From assembly GCF_029873635.1 (NCBI RefSeq), contig NC_080428.1, positions 64,227,957 through 64,291,956 on the forward strand: a DNA stretch of 64,000 nt, written 5' to 3'. Numbering within the stretch: the first letter of the stretch is position 1; each line of letters opens with the position of its first letter. Shown piece after piece: positions 46,589-56,500 of the stretch. The notes under the pieces were generated by a model. The model did not search any database. It saw only the letters and a list, made by a program, of their open reading frames with translations, and had not been told where the DNA came from. The translations under genes were made by a program, and so were the position numbers. The stretch is from Malania oleifera (Eukaryota > Streptophyta > Magnoliopsida > Santalales > Ximeniaceae).

Positions 46589-47544
46589 GTACTAATCTGT
46601 CGTGTTTTTCATCTTAGTTGTTCTTTTTTCAAATTATATTTCTGGGTTTTTGTTATAGCAGTTTTTGTGGGGGACTGGCGTGGGGTTCGGGGGTAGACAT
46701 GGATTTCTTTCGTGGTAATTAATTGATCTCTTGTTTTTGTTTTTGTTGTGTTTGCTTTTGTTTCTTGTGATTTGAGATGCTTTGCAATTTTCATTTTCGA
46801 TTTTCTTTCTACAAGATTGCGGACAAAAGCGTAGAAACTAAGATTTGGTATTTCATGCTATTGCGTTAAATTTTGCATTTCAATTCCTTTGAGTTCTTAA
46901 GGGGCGAAGAAAATTGCCTCGGCTAAGCTTTACGGCTAGTCGTGTTTGGTTCAGTTCAGGTGGGGCATTTTCTCGCTCAAGCAACGAAAAGCCCAGTATC
47001 AAAACCCTAATTTTCTATCCCTGTCTTTCTCATCAATCAGTGTCGTTCTTGAAGTATTTTTTTTCTATTGTTCTTATTTTTTGGGGGGCGAGGGTCCATG
47101 CGAAACCTCCCTTACTGACTTCAACTGGACCAGTGGGCCATCATTCTGAATATAAGTCACAACTCAACAATTTTATCCCTTTAAGAAGTCTTGACTTTTG
47201 AGTCTGTTTCTTATATTTGTTGAATAGATGCCCATTCCATATGAAAGTTATTTAAATGAATCTGGGTTCTGTTACTTTGGCAGTTTATCTTCTGCCCTAT
47301 TAAATTTTTGATTTACATGATTTGACACAAGTATTTATGACTTGTTACTGGGTATGATATTGCTCTATTTCCTGTCAAGATATTCAGCATTGTTTTCAAA
47401 AGCACTTTCTTCCATAATGAGAATGCATTTGAGGCTATAGGAAATGTATTCACAAACACCTTTTTTCATCCTCTAACAGACATTGTTTTAAGTTTTCAGG
47501 TACAATCATCAACTTGATATTGCTGTCTCTGCACATAGTTAGAA

Positions 47545-50500
47545 ATGTTCGGGTTTGGGAAATCACCCGTCAAGGTTTTTAAGCAAAACTCAGTTGATTC
47601 AGGACCTCAAGGATCTTCTGGTTCTAATCCTTTTGATTCTGATACTGAATCGGACAAGAAGCAAACACTTAAACCCTCGAAAAGGTCTTCTTCTGAGCCT
47701 GTTCTCCCTATGCCAAGCTCTAGTACCAATCCTTTCGATGATGATGACGACTGGGGCCAAGGGACCTCTTCAACAGCAAGGAACAAATATAAGAATGACT
47801 CTCGTGATTCGGGAGGAGTGGAGAGCCAGTCTGTGCAAGAACTGGAGAATTATGCTGTGCACAAGGCAGAGGAGACAACAAAGACAGTCAACAGTTGTCT
47901 GAGGATCGCTGAGGACATTAGAGAAGATGCTTCAAAGACCCTTGTCACCTTGCACCAGCAAGGTGAACAAATTACCAGGACCCACATGATGGCCACTGAT
48001 ATGGATCGTGATTTGAGTCGGGTATGCTCGTTTTCAGTGAACGTAATTTTATTTGGTTTGGTAAAGAACAACTAAAACATGGTAATCCATACAATGGGAC
48101 CTGTCACCATTTATACAATTTTTTCTCCTAAATATCTTGTTCATCTTCGTTGGCTCTGCTTATCCAAAAGGTTTAGAAACTATAGTTTGATGGTTGAAGA
48201 TTTATGTGCTTTGGGAGTGGTATTCAGTTCCTCATTCTTTGTCTTGCATTGTCAGAACATTTGAGTTCTAACCTAGTATGGGCTGCAAGCCTGCTAGAAC
48301 TATTCTTCAGCAACCTATGTGGCACGTTGAGTCATGTTGCAGCAACCTATGGAGTTTTGAAAATTGAAACTGTTCTTTACTTGTAAAATTTTCTGCATGG
48401 TTTGATTAGATCCATGTCTAATAATTAATTCAATGCATAAATAGGTTGTATGCATGGAACATATGGAGTGAAGGTTAGTAGATATCATTAATTTGTTGGA
48501 CATTTGAGATTTCTAAGGTTATAAATTGTTCAGATGATTGCAGCTGCAACACCTTGACATTGATTGTATGTCTACATTCTTCTTTTTCAACCGAATAAGT
48601 GGGAAGCAAGGATGAGGATGAAAGATAAGAAGGAATTAATCATGAGAAGTAGATCATGTAAACTTAGTCCAAAATATACTATAAGAAACCTGTACATCCC
48701 ATTTCCATGATAATGCCGTATGAGTTATAATATGCAAGTTTTTAGGCTTTGACCCTTCAAGATTTCAGTTGCAGATTATGGAGTATATCTTTTCTTCTGT
48801 TTTTAAAAAGCTTTCTTATCAAGGAGCCTCCTTTGGTTTCTGTCTGTTTCCAGGTCTTAGCAAAACACTTGAAAGCCAGTATATTGTCTGAGCTGTTGTT
48901 CCCTTATTGTGCAAGCTGCAGCCTTCTACCTTTCCCCGATAACCAAAAAAGGATTTTTTTTTCTGTTTTTAAAAACCTTTCTTGTCAAGGAGCCTCCTTT
49001 TGTTTCTGTCTGTTGGAATGACTTTAACAAAAACACTTGAAAGCCAGTATATTGTCTGAGCTGTTGTTCCCTTATTGTGCAAGCTGCAGCCTTCTACCTT
49101 TCCCCGTTAGCAGAAAAAGGATTATAATTGTGTTTTTGATCCATAGACTGTTTGACAAGCGAAGCCCTGACCCTATATTGTTGTTTGACTCCTAGAGACA
49201 TATTTTTTAGTATTCTCCTATAAACTTAATACTTTCAGGTTCTTGGTCAATGGTTTGTGGCATTATAGGGAAAATAAAAATTTAGCATAGATCATTTTCG
49301 ATATTGATATAACACATATATTTACAACCAAAATGTTTTGTTCATTTACTTCATTATTAAACAGGAACAGAGCTTGCTTTATCTTCTTGAGTGAGCGTTA
49401 ATAGCCTGCAAAATTCCAGTAAAAAAGCTAATTATGAAACCAAGGAACCCAATTATGGAAGCTGGTGCACCTTGGTGTTGGAGAGGGAGAGAGACTTTTA
49501 CTTCCACTATGACCAATTTGCCCTAAATTATGACTCAAGTTTATCAAGAACACAGTTTGTGCTTATGCATCATTTTCTTCAAGTGGCCCCTGGATTAGTA
49601 GCAAATGACTGAAATCTTGCGTGTGAGAAATTTGGTCAAAGAGATCTCCATGCGTTGATTAATTGAAGGTGGAAAAGTTCTGCCAGATTGGTTAACCCAT
49701 CCAAACCATCATGCTTAAATGCATGTGGGTCAAAATCAACTATCTTTTGACCAAAATCAGTCTGATCATAATGCTTATTTAAGATAATTGTTATGTTTTA
49801 CATGCTGGACAACCATCATAAGGTGTTTCTCTTCTATGATCCATCCAAACCATCATGCTTAATTGCATGTGGGTCAAAATCAACTATCTTTTTGACCAAA
49901 ATCAGCCTGATCATAATGCTTATTTAAGATAATTGTTATGTTTTACATGCTGGACAACCATCATAAGGTGTTTCTCTTCTATGCTCCATCCAAACCATCA
50001 TGCTTAAATGCATGTGGGTCAAAATCAACTATCTTTTTTACCAAAATCAGCCTGATCATAATGCTTATTTAAGATAATTGTTATGTTTTACATGCTGGAC
50101 AACCATCATAAGGTGTTTCTCTTCTATGCTCCATCCAAACCATCATGCTTAAATGCATGTGGGTCAAAATCAACTATCTTTTTTACCAAAATCAGCCTGA
50201 TCATAATGCTTATTTAAGATAATTGTTATGTTTTACATGCTGGACAACCATCATAAGGTGTTTCTCTTCTATGCTCCTTAAAATAGTTTTTAATACTACC
50301 CTGTATGGCTGATTTTTGCAGTGATGATCTATTTTTAATGATGAAACTTTGTTAATTTCAGGGTGAGAAGCTTCTAGGCAGCCTGGGAGGCATGTTCTCT
50401 AGAACATGGAAGCCAAAGAAGACCAGGGCAATTACAGGGCCTGTCATTACAGGAGGTATTATGTTTTCACTAGTATACTCGGCCATTCCCAATTTTTCAG

Positions 50501-51752
50501 TTACTGCTTAGCTTGTTACTATTTATAAACAATATGGTTTTTTTATCTAAATATTAAAATGTTAAGTGGATGGCCAGATGATCATGTTAATGTTTGATTC
50601 TTATGTTGATTTCACAGATAAACCAATGAAAACATATGTGATTGACCCATTGATCATTCTAATATTTGATTTAATGTTGATTTCACAGATGCGCCAAAGA
50701 AAACAGGGGGGAAAAACAAAGAGCAAAGGGAAAAGTTAGGTTTAACTCCTGCACCTAAAGGGCAGACAACTACTCGAACACCTCCTTCTGAACCAACAAA
50801 TGCCTTACAGAAAGTTGAGGTCTGGGTTGTATCATTGATGATCTTGAAACCATAACAATAGCAACTTTATCCATCTTTGACCTCATTGTCCTTTCTTGGG
50901 TTATCTAAACCAGGTAGAGAAAGCAAAACAGGATGATGCCCTTTCTGATCTAAGTAATATCTTAGGTGATCTAAAGAGCATGGCAGTTGACATGGGAACT
51001 GAACTTGAAAGGTCAGTCACGCTGCGTTTAACATCTGTAAATTTCAATATATTTTAGCTTCAACTTTTGTAAGGTATTGCATTTTTATTGCATTTAAATT
51101 TGAAAAATGAAAATTATTGTAACTTGATTAGTTTAATATTCCTTCTTTTGGGAGTATTTTGGCTTTTTGCAAGGGAGAGTGACTGCTTCAAGTTAAGAAG
51201 CAGAGATCCTTTTTTGTGAAGAACACTTGAACAAATTCTTATAGGCATTATTGCTGACTTCACTTCCATTTTCATTGAACCAAAATACTAAGAAGTTACT
51301 CCATTTTTTTAAGTTAATATTAAAATGCTGGGTTCGCTTGTCATGTGTTTTGGAGGTTACTTTCTTTTTTCATCTGGGAATTGGAGGGATAAAAAAAAAC
51401 TGCAATTTAATTCAAACGAACAAAGGTTTTTCACGCATGGTTGCGATCTGGTCTTATACTTTTCAATCACTAATGATGCTCCTATGGCATCTTAGGCAGC
51501 ACTATAGACTTCAGTTTTTTTTTCCCCTCATTCATGTAGAAAGATTTAAAATGTGTTGATTCTGCAAAAGATCATTTTTGTAGTCATTAATCTATTTTAG
51601 TTCTTTTTTTTTTTTTTTTCCACTCACATTTTGGTGAATCTGGTAAATGCAGGCAAAATAAAGCTCTTGATCATCTTCATGATGATGTGGATGAATTAAA
51701 CTCTCGCGTTAAAGGTGCCAATCAACGAACACGCCGTTTGCTTGGGAAATGA
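47545..51752 (+). CDS. SNAP33: SNAP25-like t-SNARE, SNAP33 type (Qb+Qc), 5 coding exons
   Basis: Coding exons 47,545-48,021, 50,362-50,455, 50,689-50,819, 50,914-51,011 and 51,653-51,752 splice at GT-AG to a 299-residue protein, the usual length for plant SNAP33. SNAP25-type proteins give two helices to the four-helix SNARE bundle that fuses vesicles with the plasma membrane and the cell plate, working with syntaxins such as KNOLLE/SYP121 and VAMP72. The amino end is acidic and serine-rich with two NPF motifs (about residues 28 and 62). The Qb helix spans about 97-165 with central glutamine near 139 (LHQQGEQ). The Qc helix spans about 238-297 with central glutamine near 268 (ERQNKAL). The link (KPKKTRAITGPV) lacks the cysteine cluster of animal SNAP25, as in plants. 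The chosen ATG is the first one after the acceptor. Intron 1 of the coding part holds two tandem repeats. Confidence 0.93.
48795..49125. repeat. 166-bp tandem duplication in SNAP33 intron
   Basis: The units start at 48,795 and 48,961, each with ttctgtttttaaaaa, then aggagcctcctttt, acacttgaaagccagtata and ctgcagccttctacc. They differ by a few substitutions and a short variable patch after 'ctgtctgtt'. Confidence 0.9.
49697..50276. repeat. 145-bp minisatellite, 4 copies, in SNAP33 intron
   Basis: The units start at 49,697, 49,841, 49,986 and 50,131 with ccatccaaaccatcatgc and end with ggtgtttctcttctatg. Copies three and four look identical; the others differ at a handful of bases, so the latest amplification is recent. 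It lies about 85 bp before the acceptor of the next exon. Confidence 0.95.
50560..50700 (+). other. Duplicated splice-acceptor segment in SNAP33 intron
   Basis: The segment ending ttgatttcacagat occurs twice, giving AG acceptors before 50,618 and before 50,689. Only the second continues the SNARE frame (D-A-P-K-K). Use of the first would add 71 bases and shift the frame. Confidence 0.7.
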
Positions 51753-52067
51753 AAAGCCAATTGTTTGAAATACCAGCTTCCTTAATTTGACAAAAATTCC
51801 ATTCTTCTACCGTATCAATCAATTGTTTTGTGTTTTGTTTTTTTGTTTTCCCTTAAATTGGTTAAATTCATTTGCTACTGGTGTATTAAACTTCAAGTCC
51901 ATTCTTCTACTAATTTTTGAAGTGTGTGTATGTGTATATATATAATGAAAGTATGTATAAAGCAGGGAAGCATATGAAAAAAAAAAAAATCAGCTTCCTT
52001 TTTCGGACAATTGGTTTGCCCTTAACAGAACAGATGGAGTAGGAAATTATTCCAAAGCGCCCCCCTT

Positions 52068-52092
52068 CCCCCCCCCCCCCCCCCCCCCCCCC
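52068..52092. repeat. Poly-C tract
   Basis: 25 consecutive C after an interrupted C-rich start. The bases after it, ggtcttgggttcaaaac, resemble a pol III B box, so a worn SINE is possible. Confidence 0.8.
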
Positions 52093-52187
52093 ACCTTTGG
52101 GAAGGAGGTCTTGGGTTCAAAACAGGGGGCTTGTATAACTTTAGCAAATGGGAACTATTATATAAAATCAATATTATGCTAACAAGA

Positions 52188-52337
52188 ACAGCAGAACAAA
52201 CGTTTGATTAATGAGCATCATGCCAGCGGATAGGAAAAAAGTTTAAAAAGCTTCAATCACATTGAACAGCAGAACAAACATTTGATTAATGGGCATCATG
52301 CCAGCGGATAGAAAAAAAGTTTCAATCACATTGCATG
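52188..52337. repeat. 78-bp tandem duplication
   Basis: The units start at 52,188 and 52,266 with acagcagaacaaac and share atgccagcggatag and ttcaatcacattg. They differ by a few substitutions and a short indel. Confidence 0.85.
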
Positions 52338-52469
52338 GCTCATGGTTGCTGCTTACGACAATGAAATCATTCCCACTGTGAAAGTACTTTCAATTTACCA
52401 CCTTGCGAAGCTCCCAGTGGCTACCTTTATGTGACCTGCATAAGAAGCTATTTCCCAAGAAAGTCAGAG

Positions 52470-52720
52470 GGTAGTATTTGAAAGCACAAATCTGAGTCTT
52501 AAATTTGAATTTTTGGGGATTTAAAATAAACTTGATATAATTGTATTCTATGTTTTCTTCAAATCCACACAAATCCAAATCCAAGACCGAAAAATTCGAA
52601 CTCCCAAATACTATTAAATTTTATTCCTACTAATGTTCACTATCCAACTCAATTCAAATTCCCAAATACTATTAAATTTGATTCCTACTAATATTCACCA
52701 TCCAACTCAGAGATGTGAAA
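52470..52720. mobile_element. MITE-like repeat, first copy
   Basis: Contains 'aaatttgaatttttggggattt', 'aaatccacacaaatccaaatcc' and 'ctcccaaatact', shared with 53,234-53,386. A 60-bp unit starting tcccaaatactattaaattt is repeated at about 52,602 and 52,662. The ends are not defined. Confidence 0.4.
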
Positions 52721-52910
52721 TATAAATACTTGTAAGGAATGACTATTGTATTGGATTTGAAACCACTAATTATAAAATTCTATGTTAGTAATTGGGCTCA
52801 AACAAATGAAAAATATGCTTTTATGGAGGTATCATTTCTTGTAAGTCTTTCATGATGTGAAATTGCATGTGTACAATGACGTGCAGTGCAAGAAGAAGGT
52901 TTTGGTTTTA

Positions 52911-52916
<6 letters not shown>

Positions 52917-52942
<26 letters not shown>
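52917..52942. repeat. (AT)n microsatellite
   Basis: About 26 bases of AT repeat between the two protein genes. Confidence 0.85.
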
Positions 52943-52948
<6 letters not shown>

Positions 52949-53233
52949 CTAATCTGCATTAGTGGCTGTCTTCCAACATTATCGATCAGGCAACAAATAA
53001 ATCTATTGGTTCTTCATATCAGTTTATCAGGCACTGTTGCACTAAAATTTGACTACAAAGAAAATTATCTGTCTGAACGCATACGAATTTGACCATATAA
53101 ACACTCGTATCATCATCAATTCACATAAAAATCCAAATGACAAAAAAAAAATTCATATCTACAGACACTTGGACGAGTTTATAAGACAATACAACAAATA
53201 TATGCTTACAAATACAATTACTCCAAATACTCT

Positions 53234-53386
53234 GGCCTTGTGTTTTGGAGTTTAGATTTTAGACCTTTGATTTGAATGAGAAAATTTGAAAAAAATACAA
53301 TACAAAATTGTATTGAATTTTATTCAAATCCCCACAAATCCAGATGCAAAACTCCAAATTCATACTCCCAAATACTACACAAGGGT
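53234..53386. mobile_element. MITE-like foldback element, about 150 bp
   Basis: Imperfect terminal inverted repeats GGCCTTGTGT and ACACAAGGGT enclose a self-complementary AT-rich body (tttgatttgaat ... attcaaatcccca; acaatacaaaattgtattga). Related sequences lie at 52,470-52,720 and 55,535-55,656. No clean target duplication was found. Confidence 0.5.
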
Positions 53387-53510
53387 ATCATTTCTTATCA
53401 ATACACCTTTATGCCCATATGCAATAACGTTTTGAAGATTTGACACATCATACAAAACTCAGACCTTCACTTCTTTTGTGAGGCAACATGCTACAACAAC
53501 ACGGGGGTTT

Positions 53511-56500
53511 TTATGTTTCCTCATTCTTCACTGGCATCCAATCCTTTCTTGAGCCAGCTCCTTTCCTGGAATGTGATAAAAACCCAATCATGTAGCCTAT
53601 AAACGCACCAAGCACCAAGACACCAGCTCCCTTAACATACCACGAAAATTTAGGCTCCACCACCTCACCCCTGTTTTCAGCAGATTTAGACCCCACCACT
53701 TCACCATTTTCAGCAGCACCATCACCTCCATTACCACTGAGAACTTGTCCTGATGCCAAAATATCAACCATATCATGCACTTCCCCATCATGATTTCCTA
53801 CATAAGAGAGTGTCAGCTTCTCCCTTAAAGCAACAATTCTAGTGTACCCAAACTCACCCCCACGATACATGGATCGTTCTGGTTGTGGGAAGATCGGATC
53901 ATTTGGGTGGTCTGCTCTGGGTTCCCATATGGGTTGCCAGTCTTGCCCCCCCATTCCAATCACAACATGTACAGGTAATGCTTCCCAGTCCTCTCCTTTC
54001 AGGCCCATGCTTCCGCAAGTAAAGTTATTCAGTGGACAAAACCTCTCATATCTATGGACATGACCCCACAATGCAAGAGTGACATTGTTCTTCACAAACA
54101 ATGGTTCCAAGTGTTTGAGCAGTCTCACCCTTATGGGGGTATCCCTGTACTCATTGCTTGTCGTGTACATTGGTCTGTGTCCTTGGACAACCACAAAAGG
54201 AGTTCTCTTCCTATCAACAGACTCCAAATCTTGTTTTATGAAGTTATATTGGCTGCTTCCTGGAAGAAAATTAGTCTCCGTTGATATGTACACAAAATGC
54301 ACTACACCCATATCAAAAGAGTAGAAGAGGTTCCGAGTGGCTGGGGCACGAGTTCCAGTTGGTTCTGAGTAGTTACCCGGCATGTTGAACTTGAGGCTGT
54401 AGGGCACACCACATTCACCACCTCCATCTTTTCCATATATTGTTGTGGACCAGTCAGGTCGCCAAGGCTGCAATGGCCAGTCATACTCATGATTACCAAT
54501 GCACACATGGTAAGGGACTTTGGAGGCCACAGGTTCAATCTGTGTGAAAAAGGTATCCCACAGCCATGCGTAGCCTCTTGCATAGCTGATATCACCAATA
54601 TGTGAGACAAAGGCGGGTTTTTCACCAAGAGTTTCTAGGTCACGGAGTATCCATTTTATAGTTGATTTGCTTTCATCCTGTGTACGAATAAAGGTGGAGT
54701 ATGGTGTTGCAGCTCCCATGTCTCCAAAGAGGAAAGCTATTGTTTCATCAGAATCCCCATTTCTTGACATAAAGCTGTGAGTTATGCTCCAACCCCCAGA
54801 TTCACTTCCAACCTGCCATGAAAAGCATCAGGATTTTTATTAGGCTGAATAATTGTTGCAAGTTGCAACCTGTGTATTTGAACCATGCTGTGAGTGTAAG
54901 AAAATAAAACGATTAGTTCTTTCTTCTCCCTGCAAGATATACTTTTACAGAGGTGTACCAGAGGAAACTCTTAGGCGTATATTGCAATTTAACTGGATGA
55001 GCAAATGTGAGTTGGTCCTAGTTGAACAATGACATATTAGTACATGAGAAGAAAATGAAAATGATTTACCAGGTGGTAAAAATTCTTCTTATTACTTGAA
55101 TAAAAAATTAATGGACGGCTGCTGACCATGACAATCAATCAAAAGATATAATTTCCCAACTCCTTACGCACAAAAGCATTGGAAAATCATATCTATAATG
55201 GACACGAAGATTAACCCAAGGAAATGAAACTAAAAATAACAGTAATCAAGAGAGGGTCAACATTTCTCCAACAACTATGGATCTTCACAAATAAACCATG
55301 CAAAATGAGATGTTTGATTTTGGCAAGAAGAAAACAGTTTTGTATGGAAGAATTCCCAAAAACATCAAAAGTTCAAAACTTATAAGGAAATTGCATGCTG
55401 ATTCAATGGCTTACAATATAAATATTATAGGTTTGAGAAAGCAGCAGTTGATCGAGTATACTTGAAATCAAGTGAAAATTGAAGACAACTATTCAAAGAT
55501 ATTGTTCTCTTCAACTATAACACTACATTAGGGAACATGGATTTTAGACTTAGAATTTGAATTTTGGTGGATTAGGACAAATTTCAAGAGAATTTATATG
55601 ACATCTTATCTAAACCCAATACAACTTCAAATCCAAGGTCTCTCCAAACATAGGGTAAATGATTTTACAAAACCAACTAACAATAACAGCAACAATAACA
55701 AGTCTTAAGTCCCACTAAGCAGGGTCAATTATATGAGTCATTATCTGCCAATTCACTCAATCAAGGGCGTTTTTTGGACTAACTTAGGAGTCATTAAGTC
55801 CCTCACAACCTCATTCCAAGTTATTTTAGGTATACTCTCTCTCTTATAGTACCTTTAACAATAACTAGCTCACTCCTCCTCACTTGTACATTACTGAGCC
55901 TATGTTTCAAATGCTCGAACCATCTAAGTCGTCCCTCTCTTATCTTATTTTCTAGTGGTGCAATAAGTAACTTATAGCGGATATATTCGTTCCTTAGTTT
56001 ATTCTTTAATGTTTTACCACTAATCCACCTTAGCTTGCACATTTCAGACACTTTAATTTTTGAATATGTTGTGTCTTCGTTGCCCAACATTCTAATCCAA
56101 ATAGTATTGCAGGTCTTATCACCATTTTATAGAACTTTCCTTTTAGTTTTAATGGTATTCTACAATCGTACAACACACCCAAAGCACTCCTTCATTTTAT
56201 CCTCCCCGCTTTAACCCTATATACAACATCCTCTTCAATTTATCCCTCCGCTTACATAATAGATTCAAGATATTGAAATCTATTAATGTAATTGATTTCT
56301 TGATTATCAAATATAATCTTATCTTCAATATTCCTCCTTACATGGCTTACATTTCATATATTCTATCTAGTTTCTACGTAAAAACCTTCAAACTCTAAAG
56401 CAATTCCCCAAAGTTCTAAATAAGATACTTAGATTCTACCCCCCCTCCTACTTTCATCAATCAGAACAATATCATCTGCAAACAACATACACCATAGAAT

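Larger units (their letters stand above)
48022..50361 (+). other. Long intron of the SNAP33-type gene
   Basis: 2.3 kb between phase-0 exons. It contains the 166-bp duplication at 48,795-49,125 and the 145-bp x4 minisatellite at 49,697-50,276. No other feature was seen. Confidence 0.85.

Noticed and set aside
47555-47902. 115-codon frame overlapping the SNAP33 first coding exon
   Set aside because: Shifted-frame shadow of the SNARE exon.
49697-50276. CRISPR-like array because of regular repeats
   Set aside because: Direct 145-bp units without short repeats and unique spacers, in an intron of a plant gene.
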